Part shown: piece by piece, positions 18,001 through 26,189 of the stretch
Numbering within the stretch: position 1 is the stretch's first letter
Layout: each line of letters begins with the position of its first letter
The notes under the pieces: generated by a model
The model's input: only the letters and a program-made list of their open reading frames with translations
Database searches by the model: none
Told to the model about the DNA's origin: nothing
Program-made: the position numbers and the translations under genes
Source: Ornithinimicrobium avium
GTDB taxonomy: Bacteria > Actinomycetota > Actinomycetes > Actinomycetales > Dermatophilaceae
Length of the DNA: 64,000 nt
Direction: 5' to 3'
Assembly (NCBI RefSeq): GCF_003351765.1
Contig: NZ_CP031229.1
Location: 2,604,001 to 2,668,000, forward strand

Positions 18001-19930
18001 AGGACACCCGGCCCTCCGGGATCTCCTCGGCCAGCATGCGCGCGACCTGCGGGCCCTGGGCGACCCAGAGCGGCTCGACGCAGAAGGTGGCGACCACGGT
18101 CGCGTCGCACGCGGCCGTGGTGTAGTCCGGCTGGCCACCGTCCAGCGCGTGCGGAGCCCGGTCCGCGACGACCACGACCCTCGCCACGTCCAGCGTGCTG
18201 GCCGCGGCGGGGGCGAACTGCAGCACGTCGGGCGAGCGCACGAGCAGGAGGGAGACGGTGGCGACCTGGTCGAGGGCGACCAGGTCGACGGTGCCGGCGT
18301 TGGCCAGGTCGAGGACCCTCGGGTGCAGCGGCTGCCGCCGCGCGGTGAGGGCCAGGTAGGACTCGCGGTGGGCGATGCCGACCCGGTATCCGGCGCCGGT
18401 GAGCGCGTCGACCTCGCTCAGGAGCGCACGCTGCGCGGCCCCGATGAGGCGCCAGTCGCTGAGCAGCACCACGTCGTAGTGCGGCGGTCGCTGCGCGACC
18501 GAGGCCTGGTCGACCTGGAAGCGCTGCGGGATCGCGAAGCGCCGCTGGTCGGCGAAGCGGGGGAGGTAGGGGTCGGCGCCGGCGGCCAGCCCGGCGTGCC
18601 ACCGCTCGTAGGCGGCCCGGTAGACGAAACGGGAGACGTGGTGCCAGCCGGGGGTGAAGTCGGCCCGGGACAACGAGCCGCCGGCCATCCGCACCAGCGC
18701 CAGCGGGGCCGGCAGGTCGGTGCTGAGCCGGCCGGTCGCCAGCTCCAGGCGGCGCCGGTACTCGGTGTCGGCGCTCTTGCGGGAGCGGTCGAAGTAGCCG
18801 ACGGTGGCCAGCGCCTGCTCCCGTCGGAACATCAGCGAGGAGGCGTTCTCCTGGCTGGTCTCGTAGCCGGGCCGGGTGAAGACGAGGTCCTCGCTGACCC
18901 GCAGGCAGAAGCTGCGCGTGGCGGGGGTCTCAGGGTCGGCGAGCAACGCCCTGGTCTGCAGCTCGATCCGGCGCGGGTGGGACCAGTCGTCGGCGTCCTG
19001 CACGGTGACCAGCTCGCCGCGGGCGATGTCGAGGGCGGCGTTGCGGGCCAGGTAGGTCCCGCCGTTCTGGTCCATCCGGTGCACACGGACGCGCTCGTCG
19101 AGCGCCGCGCACCGCTCGAGGACCTCCTCGTGGCCGGGCGGGGAGGCGTCGTCCATGACGAGGATCTCCAGGTTGCGCCACGTCTGGGCGCAGATGGAGC
19201 GGACCGAGGTGAGCAGCTCCGGGCCGGGACGGAAGACCGGCATGATCACCGTGACCAGCGGGCCGTCGGTCACCGGATCGTCGACCGGGCAGCTCAGCCG
19301 GTCGAAGGGGGTGGCCGGGCCGCCGCCGACCACGCGTACCGGCTCGACGCCGTGCTCGGTGAACACCGTGTCGACCAGCTTCTGCCACCGGGGGGAGCCG
19401 GTCGGGTCCTGCAGGGAACCGTCCCGCCCGGTCCGGGCGAGGTCGATGTCGAGGAAGCGGCGCACCTCGGGGCGCAGCTGCTCCAGGTCGGCGAGCCACG
19501 AGCGGAGCAGGCCTCGCTCACCCGCCTGCCACAGCCGCTCGACGACCGTCTGCTGGGCCGCGGGCGTGGCCAGCAGCTCCTTGCCGTGCTGCCGCCGCAG
19601 CTCGCGGAGGAGCAGGACGGCGTCGCCGAGGTCGTGGTCGTCGAGGTCCTGCATCCCGACCGCGCGGGCCAGGCTCAGGGTCCACTCCAGGTCGAGCGGC
19701 GGCACCGCGTGGTCGTCGCCCGAGGCGGCGGCGCGGACCGCGGCGAGGAGATCGGCGGCCGACAGGCGGGCGGGGGACGCTGCACGCGCGAGCAGGTCGC
19801 GGGCGGTGCGGGAGCGGGTGCGCAGCACGGTCCGCTCGACCGCGCGGGCGCCGCCGCGCCGCTCGGCCAGCGCGAGGAGACGGGCGGCGAGCTCGGGGTC
19901 CAGGGGCGCCGTGGGCTCGTCGACGGTCAT
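15086..19930 (-). CDS. Giant multidomain transferase: GT2 + GT-B-like middle + CDP-glycerol glycerophosphotransferase
   Basis: 1614 residues. About 1-200 is a helical N-terminus of no known function. About 225-430 is a GT-A family 2 domain with VTVIMPVFRPG, LVMDDASPPG and the metal-binding VQDADDWSHP. About 510-860 resembles a GT-B/family 4 fold. A Pro/Thr linker and an approximately 350-residue region of unclear fold follow. The C-terminal ~370 residues are a TagF/TagB-like glycerophosphotransferase with YLKHGVHL, FMPTWR and TDYSSVHFDVAYLGTP (from residue 1506). ATG at 19930 follows GGAGGAG. The module combination suggests one polypeptide adds both a sugar and poly(glycerol phosphate). It is far larger than TagF (about 750). 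The C-terminal module is paralogous to 21312-22961 and the GT2 module to 27422-29281. Confidence 0.88.
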   Translation of the reverse strand: MTVDEPTAPLDPELAARLLALAERRGGARAVERTVLRTRSRTARDLLARAASPARLSAADLLAAVRAAASGDDHAVPPLDLEWTLSLARAVGMQDLDDHDLGDAVLLLRELRRQHGKELLATPAAQQTVVERLWQAGERGLLRSWLADLEQLRPEVRRFLDIDLARTGRDGSLQDPTGSPRWQKLVDTVFTEHGVEPVRVVGGGPATPFDRLSCPVDDPVTDGPLVTVIMPVFRPGPELLTSVRSICAQTWRNLEILVMDDASPPGHEEVLERCAALDERVRVHRMDQNGGTYLARNAALDIARGELVTVQDADDWSHPRRIELQTRALLADPETPATRSFCLRVSEDLVFTRPGYETSQENASSLMFRREQALATVGYFDRSRKSADTEYRRRLELATGRLSTDLPAPLALVRMAGGSLSRADFTPGWHHVSRFVYRAAYERWHAGLAAGADPYLPRFADQRRFAIPQRFQVDQASVAQRPPHYDVVLLSDWRLIGAAQRALLSEVDALTGAGYRVGIAHRESYLALTARRQPLHPRVLDLANAGTVDLVALDQVATVSLLLVRSPDVLQFAPAAASTLDVARVVVVADRAPHALDGGQPDYTTAACDATVVATFCVEPLWVAQGPQVARMLAEEIPEGRVSCEVVGDLLTGDLLPGQIGGQTGSAAGDRPVLGRLAEDAPSAWPATAEDLLAAYPVDGSADVRLLGAATVPLELLGGSGAPEAWSVQRAGEVDPPTFLDQLDVYVHQPHPSTPASFVPEVATAVARGVVAVLPPRFEPVFGEAALYADPAAVPELIGSLHADPDARARQVARGRELVRSRFGPEAYLARVADLVGPPRPDPPQSTAVSPEGTTAQPAGTTPAAPTAAPRPGPAAPDRRRRRNLRLVLTVGLGAAGRLGEVLQRVRDDESLFGTPVTVVHAAGARAEAQEVAFAHPGVDFVAAEGDGRSDLTHAARAALVDSGAPLVAVADLPRSRAVRSFGRAVRLEAARLRQARIEAPLPLLVWTKTCAVQTVAAYLEHALGTAGGREGPFCDYLGGLCLRASTPRLEALDPARGSVDVFVWLSAKLPAGMPRPPWRYRVALVRAGRPVAASAPAGLETRVDNRGHEVWENLPARLPLERAGDGTSVLTLELDTEVEALATSRRLRPAKGVLLDARTVTMPVAPDAGSGDVVRFLVHTARTGGISYLTTQRGAGAIARLRWEATMVRKDLGSVVRRRGSRRMLALRMVRLATQPFFAGRHIMLVGERSDTAQDNGLHLFRHIRRTQPRRHVYYVIDRHSPQRERVAPLGHVVDHSSLRHQLLMLHADVLANAYSIRYLLPAQWTQESYVQHLAWRIGALRVYLKHGVHLNPNAVKRGLSGYDLILTVMPRESEAIRAVSGYDRQVREIGMPRYDGLVPAPPSRTVLFMPTWRQYLVPRLSGRPNPGQIPFEGSAYERFISGFLGSPRLHRMLEEHDFRLTFLPHYNMASSFDGAIASAERIAVADTDATSFQDLLRGCDAFLTDYSSVHFDVAYLGTPVVYARFDEADYESGHASRSWFDYERDGYGPVVRTVEGTLDALEEVLRRGCTMEEVYAARVAGSFTYRDRDNCARVVAALDELSALRRRGIEPS

Positions 19931-20069
19931 GGGCTGAGCACTCCTCCGAGGGTCTGCGGCACGCGGGTCGGCACGGCACAGTATGCACCTGCCCCCCTCA
20001 CGTAGCCTGATCCCGACCGGTCGGCGACGGACGCGCCCCGCCTCCCGCGGGGCCGGGTGAGGTGGACAG

Positions 20070-21311
20070 ATGCTTGGTAGGACCCCCCGTCAGCGTGCCG
20101 TCGTGGTGGCGGTGCTCGTGGTCGCCGCGGCGAGCGTCGTCGCCGCCCTCCTCGACCGACCCGCACTGGCCGCCACCGGCCTTCTCGCCCTCGTCGCCCT
20201 CGGTCTCCTGGTCGTCCTCGACCTGCGCAGCCGCCTGGCGATCCTCGACCGGCGCGTGCGGCGCCGACGCAGCCCGGGCGGCGGATCCGCAGCTGACCTG
20301 CGCGCCACGGTGGCCGAGCTCGAGGCCGGGCTCGCAGCGGCCACGCACCTGAACGCCCGGCTGGACGACCTGTCCAGGGCCTCCTACCGCCAGTCGCTGC
20401 GCGAGCACGTCCGCACCTTCCGGACCGAGGACCGGCTGGGGCGGCCGACCAAGTCCGCCGCGCTGCAGCTGCCCTACAAGCTGCGCACCCTCGAGCTCGC
20501 CGCCAGCCACGGGGTCGCGGTCCCCGACATCTACGCGGTGTGGCCGGACGTCGACTCCATCGACCTGTCCGCGCTGCCCGACTCCTTCGTGGTCAAGGCG
20601 GACGGGGGCGCCGGCTCGGTCGCGGTGTTCCCGCTGCGCCGGCAGGCGGACGGCCGCTACGAGCGCGTCGGGGCCAGCGGCGACGTCAGCGAGGAGGAGC
20701 TGCGCGAGCGCATCCGCTCCCTGGGGCGCGCCGCGCGCGCGCCGTTCTTCGCCGAGGAGCTGCTGCACGCGGCCGACGGTGGTCCCATCCCGGACGACGT
20801 GAAGTGCTACATGTTCTACGGCGAGGTCGGTCACGTCCTCCTCCGTCGGGTCGGCGAGCACGGTCGGGCCTCCTCCATCCGGGTGAAGTTCGTCGACGAG
20901 AACGGCGTGGACTACGGGGTGGTGGCGCCCGGGCGGCCGCACGACCCCACGATCCCGGTGCCGGACTCGCTGCCGCGGATGCTCGAGGTGGCCCGCCACC
21001 TGTCCCGCGCCGTCGGGCTGCCGTTCTGCCGGGTCGACCTCTACGACACCTCGAAGGGGATCGTCCTGGGCGAGATCACGCGAGCACCGAACGGGGGCAA
21101 CGCACGCTTCACGGAGGGGCACGACGAGCTCCTGGGCCGGCGCTGGCTCGAGGGCAGCGCGCGCCTGCAGGCCGACCTCAGCGCGGGTCGTCCCGCCGGA
21201 CCTCTGTTCGGCACGCTGGCCGATCTGCGCCTCTACCCCCCGGACGAGCGGCCCCGCTCGCCGGTCAACTTCGGGCGCACGGTCGTGGACTGCTCGCAGT
21301 GGTGCCGCTAG
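20070..21311 (+). CDS. Membrane-anchored TupA-like ATP-grasp ligase
   Basis: 413 residues. Two hydrophobic segments (about 9-27 and 30-48) anchor the N-terminus, then a short coiled coil, then an ATP-grasp domain. Motifs are DSFVVKADGGAGS (nucleotide-binding lysine and glycine loop), FFAEELL, DDVKCYMFYGEV and RVDLYDTSKG...GEITRAPNGG. The last two match the TupA-like ATP-grasp family, whose founder is needed for teichuronopeptide in an alkaliphilic Bacillus. Such enzymes join a carboxylate to an amine with ATP, here plausibly hexuronate plus amino acid. ATG at 20070 follows GAGG. It is divergent from the giant transferase and its stop abuts, with no gap, the stop of the convergent glycerophosphotransferase. 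Confidence 0.85.
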   Translation: MLGRTPRQRAVVVAVLVVAAASVVAALLDRPALAATGLLALVALGLLVVLDLRSRLAILDRRVRRRRSPGGGSAADLRATVAELEAGLAAATHLNARLDDLSRASYRQSLREHVRTFRTEDRLGRPTKSAALQLPYKLRTLELAASHGVAVPDIYAVWPDVDSIDLSALPDSFVVKADGGAGSVAVFPLRRQADGRYERVGASGDVSEEELRERIRSLGRAARAPFFAEELLHAADGGPIPDDVKCYMFYGEVGHVLLRRVGEHGRASSIRVKFVDENGVDYGVVAPGRPHDPTIPVPDSLPRMLEVARHLSRAVGLPFCRVDLYDTSKGIVLGEITRAPNGGNARFTEGHDELLGRRWLEGSARLQADLSAGRPAGPLFGTLADLRLYPPDERPRSPVNFGRTVVDCSQWCR

Positions 21312-22961
21312 CTAGGCGCCGCGTCTGAGAAGCTCGTCGATCGCGAGCGCGAGGCGTTCGCCGTTGTGCCGGTCGTGGTGGGCGAAGACCGACCGGACCC
21401 GCTCCTCGTAGAGCGGCTCGCGCTCGAAGCCGGAGACGGCATACCGCTCGATCGCCCCGATCGTGCCCTCGACGTCACGGGTGACCGGCCCGAACCCGTC
21501 CCGCGCGGTCTCGAACCAGGAGAACGCGCTGTGCCCGGCGGTGTACTCCTCCGCGTCGAACTGGCAGTAGACGACCGGGGTGCCGACGTAGGCGACGTCG
21601 AACTGCACCGAGGAGTAGTCGGTGACCAGCAGGTCGCAGGAGCGCAGCAGACCCGGGATGTCGGCCGTCGACGCGTCGAGCACCCGGACCCGCTGCGAGG
21701 CGAGGTCGTCGGCACGCAGCAGCGAGCCCAGGTTGTAGTGCGGGACGACCTGCAGCGTCAGGTCGTGGCGGGCGAGCAGCTCGGCCAGCCGGGGGCTGCC
21801 GAGCAGGTCGGTGACGAAACGCTGGTAGGTCGAGCCCTCGTAGGCGACCTGCGACTCGTCGTTTCCGCTGAACAGCGTGGGCACCAGGTAGCGCCGCCAG
21901 GTGGGCATGAACAGCACCGTCCCGCTGCGCTCCGCCGGCCGCACCAGCGCGTCGTAGCGCGCGAGCCCGGTGACGACCACCTCCTCGTCGTATCCGGAGG
22001 TGGCGCGCAGCGCCTCGGCCTCCCGGTCCCCGACCGCCGCGAGCAGGTCGTAGCCCCCGTTGGCGCGCTTGACGGCGTACGGGCTGAGGTGGACGCCGTG
22101 CTTGAGGTAGACCCGGTGGGCACCGGTCCGCCAGGCGGCCTGCTTCATGTAGGCGCCGGGGTGCCAGCGGCTGGGCAGCATGTGCTTGACCGAGTAGGCG
22201 TTGGCCAGCACCTGCGCGTGCAGCATCAGGACCCGGTGCCGCCAGGAGGAGTGGGTGACGACGTTGCCCAGCGGCTCCACGGCGCCGCGCATCGGGCTGT
22301 CCGCGGTGATGACGTAGTACACCGGGGCGTCCGGACGGGTCGTGCGCAGGTGCTCGAAGAGGGCGCGGCCGTTGTCGCGCGCGGTCTCCGGACGCTCACC
22401 GACCAGCCAGACCGGCCCCCTGGGCACGAACGGCCGGGTCGCCAGGCGCGCCGCCCGGACCCAGGTGAACCGGCGGGCGTGGGCCACGAAGGCCAGCTCG
22501 CGCAGCCAGTCCGCCGCTATCCACGACAGCCTGCCCAGGCGGGTGTCGGACGCCAGCCGCAGCCAGACCGCGGCGCGCCCGGCGGCGGGGACCGCCTGGA
22601 CCCACCGGTCGGGACGCAGCCGGGTGCGGCGCGAGGCGGCCAGCAGCCCGGCGCTCGGCTGGACCGGGTAGGCGGTGGCTCCCGGCGCGGCCGCGGCGAC
22701 CTCGAGCCGGACGGAGCCGTCGGGCAGGTCACCGGCCGGGACCTCGAAGACCAGCTGCGAGCGCGTCCAGGTGCCCACGGTGTTGACCCGGGGGGTGACC
22801 TCGGCGACGGCCCGGGCGACGGGGCGACCGCGCCGGTCCACGCACCTCAGGAGGTAGCGCTCCCCCTCGGGCCGGTCCGCGAAGCGCAGGCGCACCGCCA
22901 CGCGCAGCCGGGGCTCGCCGCTCGGCAGGTCGAGGTACTCGCAGATCGGGTGCAGCGTCAT
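21312..22961 (-). CDS. CDP-glycerol glycerophosphotransferase family protein
   Basis: 549 residues. The first ~180 residues are a beta-rich region of unknown role. The rest is a TagF/TagB-type domain with YLKHGVHLSPYAVKR, FMPTWRRYLVP, VVPHYN and TDYSSVQFDVAYVGTPVVY, including the conserved histidines of the family. It strongly resembles the C-terminal third of the 1614-residue transferase, so one arose from the other. CDP-glycerol transferases either prime or extend poly(glycerol phosphate); two copies may divide these roles. No CDP-glycerol synthase (TagD) is in the window. Faces the GT gene at 23006 divergently across 44 bp. Confidence 0.9.
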   Translation of the reverse strand: MTLHPICEYLDLPSGEPRLRVAVRLRFADRPEGERYLLRCVDRRGRPVARAVAEVTPRVNTVGTWTRSQLVFEVPAGDLPDGSVRLEVAAAAPGATAYPVQPSAGLLAASRRTRLRPDRWVQAVPAAGRAAVWLRLASDTRLGRLSWIAADWLRELAFVAHARRFTWVRAARLATRPFVPRGPVWLVGERPETARDNGRALFEHLRTTRPDAPVYYVITADSPMRGAVEPLGNVVTHSSWRHRVLMLHAQVLANAYSVKHMLPSRWHPGAYMKQAAWRTGAHRVYLKHGVHLSPYAVKRANGGYDLLAAVGDREAEALRATSGYDEEVVVTGLARYDALVRPAERSGTVLFMPTWRRYLVPTLFSGNDESQVAYEGSTYQRFVTDLLGSPRLAELLARHDLTLQVVPHYNLGSLLRADDLASQRVRVLDASTADIPGLLRSCDLLVTDYSSVQFDVAYVGTPVVYCQFDAEEYTAGHSAFSWFETARDGFGPVTRDVEGTIGAIERYAVSGFEREPLYEERVRSVFAHHDRHNGERLALAIDELLRRGA

Positions 22962-23005
22962 CGGTGGTCACTCTATGGCCACCGCGCGGCGCTAGCCTTG
23001 CCCCC

Positions 23006-24400
23006 ATGCCAGCGCCGCCGGTCGTCATCCTCATGACCAGCAACGGCGTCGGCATGGGTCACCTGTCCCGCCAGCTGACGACGGCGCTGAGCGGGCCGCG
23101 GCGGATGGACGCCGTGGTCTTCTCGCTGTCCGGGGCGCTGCCGCGGGTCGCCGCGGCCGACCGTTCCGGCGAGCTGCCCGGGGCGCGCGAGCGGCGGATC
23201 CGCTACGAGTACTGCCCGAGCCGCGAGTCCGGCTGGCTCCCCCCGGCCGGGTGGCGGCGCGCGCTGCGGACGCGCTACCGCTCCTACCGCTGGCACCACT
23301 ACCTGCGCGACCGGCTCGTCTCGCTCGCCGCCGAGACCGGCGCGAGCGCGGTCGTCTTCGACGGGGTGGTGCCCTACGCCGGGCTGCTGGAGGCCCGCGA
23401 GCTGATGCCCGAGGTCGGCTTCGCGTGGATGCGCCGGGGTATGTGGCGTCCCCAGGCTCCCAGCGCGCAGCTGGCGGTCTCGGGCCGTTTCGACCTGGTC
23501 GTGCAGCCCGGCGACCTCGGCGGCGCCGCCGACCGCGGCCCCCTCGCCGGGCGGACCGACGCCGAGCGGGTGCCGCCGGTGAGCCTGACCGACGTCCTGC
23601 CCGCCAGCACCCGGCAGGAGGCCCGCGCGGCCCTCGGTCTGCCCCAGGACCGGCCGGTGCTCCTCCTGGCCCCGGGGTCCGGCGCGCTGGGCTCGGTCGA
23701 GGAGACCGCTGGGCAGGTCCGCGAGGTCCTGGCGGCGCGGGGTCCGGAGTGGGTGGTGGCAGTCACCCGGCAGGCGATCGCCAGGCACGCCGTCGGCGGG
23801 GGTGAGAGGCACGGCCGGGGCGCACGGGTGGTCGTGCTCGACGACGTCTATCCGCTCGCCCGGCACCTGGCCGCCTTCGACGCGGCCGTCGGCGCCGCGG
23901 GCTACAACTCCGTGCACGAGCTGCTCTCCGCAGGGGTCCCCACGCTGCTGGTGCCGAGCGTCCACCACGTCACCGACGACCAGGAGGCCAGGGCGGCCGG
24001 GGTCTGCGCGCGGGGCGCCGCGCTGGTCCCCGGGACGCACGGGCTGGAGCCGGCGGTCGCCCGGCTGCTCGACCCGCAGGTCCGCGAGGAGCTGCGCGAG
24101 GCGTGCGCCGGGCTCGAGGCGCCCACCGGCGGCCGGGAGACCGCCGACCTGGTGGTCGACCTGGCAGGGCGGTCGCGGCATACCGAGCAGCCGGTCCTGC
24201 GACCGCAGCCGGGGCGCCCGGTGCCCGACGCGCGCACCCCGGTGGGTCCACGCGCGGGTGCCGAGCTGCGCTTCACCTCCGAGGTCAGCGTGGCCGACGT
24301 GCGCGGGCCGGACCCGGTCGAGCACCTGCTGCCCGGCAGCTCGCAGGTCTACCGGACGGCGCGGGAGCGCGAGGCGGGCTGGCTCTACCGCAGGACCTGA
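23006..24400 (+). CDS. MurG-like GT-B glycosyltransferase
   Basis: 464 residues. The N-terminal MTSNGVGMGHLSRQL glycine/histidine motif and the C-terminal AAGYNSVHELLSAGVPTLLVP motif are those of MurG/family 28 and related UDP-sugar transferases. The C-terminal ~70 residues after the fold are Arg/Pro-rich with no known domain. ATG at 23006 is chosen because the conserved N-terminal strand begins directly after it; an in-frame start 42 bp upstream would add an atypical sequence. Its 3' end overlaps by 16 bp the stop of the convergent gene at 24385-24960. Confidence 0.82.
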   Translation: MPAPPVVILMTSNGVGMGHLSRQLTTALSGPRRMDAVVFSLSGALPRVAAADRSGELPGARERRIRYEYCPSRESGWLPPAGWRRALRTRYRSYRWHHYLRDRLVSLAAETGASAVVFDGVVPYAGLLEARELMPEVGFAWMRRGMWRPQAPSAQLAVSGRFDLVVQPGDLGGAADRGPLAGRTDAERVPPVSLTDVLPASTRQEARAALGLPQDRPVLLLAPGSGALGSVEETAGQVREVLAARGPEWVVAVTRQAIARHAVGGGERHGRGARVVVLDDVYPLARHLAAFDAAVGAAGYNSVHELLSAGVPTLLVPSVHHVTDDQEARAAGVCARGAALVPGTHGLEPAVARLLDPQVREELREACAGLEAPTGGRETADLVVDLAGRSRHTEQPVLRPQPGRPVPDARTPVGPRAGAELRFTSEVSVADVRGPDPVEHLLPGSSQVYRTAREREAGWLYRRT

Positions 24401-24960
24401 TCCCGGGAGCGGCGCTGACCCCGCCTGGCCATGCGGCGGCGGGCCGCACCGAGCGGGGCGCGCACCGATGCCACGACCGCGTCACGGTCCAGGAGGAGAC
24501 CCGTCCGGCGTGCCCAGCCCGCCGGGTCCGCGCCGACGTCGGCGGCGGCCGACACCCCGACGGCGTCGGCGCGCAGCCACGCACGGGCCAGGGGCGAGCC
24601 GGTCGGGAGATGCTCGCGGTCGAAGGCCAGGTCGGCGTCGACGAGGTCGGCCAGACTGCCCTGCCAGTCCGCGAGCCAGCGGGGCGCCCAGGCCGCGACC
24701 CGCAGCAGGCCGTCGCCGGGCAGGAGCACGCAGGTCAGGCACCTGCCGGGGGTGGCCAGGTCGGCGAGCACCCGGCGCACGGCCCCGCGGGCCAGCGCGG
24801 CCCGGCCCGGGACGACGAGGAGGGGGATGTCGCGGCGCAGCGACGCGGTGGCGGGGTCGAGCAGGGTCTGGTCCACCTGGGCCAGCAGGGTGGCGGCCGC
24901 GACCGCCCGCTCCTCCGGACGCGCCCCGCGTCCGTCGAGGACGACCTGCAGCTCGCTCAC
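24385..24960 (-). CDS. Unrecognised protein in the envelope island
   Basis: 191 residues, GTG start at 24960 (VSELQVVLDGRG in the genome), weak ribosome site. I do not recognise a family. It has no transmembrane segment or signal peptide, contains AAATLLAQVDQTLLD, a RDIPLLVVPGRAAL strand-turn pattern and a CVLLPGDGLLRVAAW segment, and ends in a strongly basic tail (RRRMARRGQRRSRD). The alternation of hydrophobic strands and helices could be a degenerate Rossmann-like domain, perhaps the remnant or regulatory half of a glycosyltransferase. It is divergent from the GT2 gene at 25016 by 55 bp. Coding is supported by good GC3 and bounded gaps; function is unknown. Confidence 0.6.
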   Translation of the reverse strand: MSELQVVLDGRGARPEERAVAAATLLAQVDQTLLDPATASLRRDIPLLVVPGRAALARGAVRRVLADLATPGRCLTCVLLPGDGLLRVAAWAPRWLADWQGSLADLVDADLAFDREHLPTGSPLARAWLRADAVGVSAAADVGADPAGWARRTGLLLDRDAVVASVRAPLGAARRRMARRGQRRSRDQVLR

Positions 24961-25015
24961 CCGGTCATCGTAGCCACGGCCCGCCGGCCTGCCCCGGCAC
25001 CGATAGGCTCGCCGG

Positions 25016-26125
25016 GTGGACATCAGGATCGACAACCCTGTCGGCCGTGTCCCCGACTCCAGCGGGATGACCGTGCGCACGCTGCGCACGACGGCGGAGG
25101 GCTGGCACCTCGGGCACCGTCGCCGGGGCCGGTGGGACGGTGGCCTGGACTCCCTCCTGCCGCACCTCGACGAGGTGCACGAGCTGCGCGTCGAGGAGCC
25201 GGGCCTGCCACAGCACGCCGCCCACGAGCTCGCCGCCTTCCTGCACCGGGCCGTCGCGCGGGGCACCGTCGTCAGCGGCACCCTGAGCCCGTCGGTGCTG
25301 GCCGAGCTGCCGGCGGACCTGGCTGCGCGCGTGGCGCCGTCGACCGGCGGGCGCGCCGGAGACCTGGCGTGGGACGTGCACGCCGTCGTGCAGCGCCGCG
25401 CGGCCCTGCGTCCCCTCCTCCCCCGCTGGCCGAGCCTGAGCCTGGTGCTGGTCAGCCGGCGGTGCGAGCTGGTCCGGCCGCTGGTGGAGCGGCTGGCCCG
25501 CGTCGACTACCCGGACCTGGAGATCGTCGTCGGGCTGCACGGCTGCCCGGCCCCCGAGGGGCTCGCCCTGGCCGCGGGCGCACGCCCTCTCGTGGTCCGG
25601 GAGTTCCCCGCCGACCAGGTCTTCGGCTCGGTCCTGCAGGACGCCTGGGCGTGCGCCTCCGGCGATCTCGTCTCCAAGGTCGACGACGACGACTACATGA
25701 GCGACGACCACGTCCGCGACCTCGTCATGGCGCACGGGTACTCCGGTGCCACGCTGGTCGGCAAGAGCACGACCGTCGTCTACCTCGAGGCCCTCGACAC
25801 CACCGTGCGCCGGCTCTACGGCGTCCGGGAGAGCTTCACCCACCGGGTGGCCGGAAGCACCTTCCTGCTCAGCCCCGCCGACCTGGCCGCGGTCGGGGGG
25901 TGGCCGCACGTGCCCCGCGCCGTCGACACGCAGCTCATCAGGGCGCTCCGTCGGCAGGGTGGCAGCATCTACCAGCCGCACGACATCGGCTACCTCTACA
26001 TCCGGAACGCCGACCCCTCCGGGCACACCTGGTCCACCGGGACCGACCACTTCCTGCGCAACACGCGCGAGCAGTGGGTGGGGCTGCTGCGGCACCGCGA
26101 GTTCGGGACCCTCGACGCGGCGTGA
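25016..26125 (+). CDS. GT2-family glycosyltransferase with unusual N-terminal domain
   Basis: 369 residues. About 1-140 is a domain I do not recognise. From about 145 there is a GT-A fold with SLSLVLVSRRC, SKVDDDDYMSDDH (the DXD-type metal site) and SFTHRVAGSTFLLS. C-terminal HTWSTGTDHFLRN is like other family 2 enzymes of capsule loci. GTG start at 25016. The GT-A domain begins later than in typical family 2 proteins, so the first 140 residues may be an interaction or second catalytic module. Ends 45 bp from the convergent ATP-grasp stop. Confidence 0.8.
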   Translation: MDIRIDNPVGRVPDSSGMTVRTLRTTAEGWHLGHRRRGRWDGGLDSLLPHLDEVHELRVEEPGLPQHAAHELAAFLHRAVARGTVVSGTLSPSVLAELPADLAARVAPSTGGRAGDLAWDVHAVVQRRAALRPLLPRWPSLSLVLVSRRCELVRPLVERLARVDYPDLEIVVGLHGCPAPEGLALAAGARPLVVREFPADQVFGSVLQDAWACASGDLVSKVDDDDYMSDDHVRDLVMAHGYSGATLVGKSTTVVYLEALDTTVRRLYGVRESFTHRVAGSTFLLSPADLAAVGGWPHVPRAVDTQLIRALRRQGGSIYQPHDIGYLYIRNADPSGHTWSTGTDHFLRNTREQWVGLLRHREFGTLDAA

Positions 26126-26135
26126 CCGGCCCGGA

Positions 26136-26189
26136 GGTGCCGGCCCGCAGCGGATCGCGTCCTCCGGACCTCAGACCGGGGCCGGCACC
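26136..26189. terminator. Inverted repeat between convergent genes
   Basis: 11-bp perfect arms GGTGCCGGCCC (26136-26146) and GGGCCGGCACC (26179-26189) with a 32-nt spacer, between the GT2 gene ending at 26125 and the ATP-grasp gene ending at 26171. The position suits a bidirectional terminator, but the loop is long and the right arm is inside the ATP-grasp coding end. Confidence 0.4.

Noticed and set aside
14840..20005. Very long plus-strand open frame (1721 codons) opposite the giant transferase
   Set aside because: Its translation is rich in Arg/Gly/His/Asp/Gln without motifs and mirrors the opposite gene; long antisense frames are expected at this GC content. The minus-strand gene has clear domain motifs.
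24966..24968. ATG at 24968 as start of the unrecognised protein
   Set aside because: It is out of frame with the 24385-24960 gene; the GTG at 24960 is the first in-frame start that leaves room for the divergent gene.
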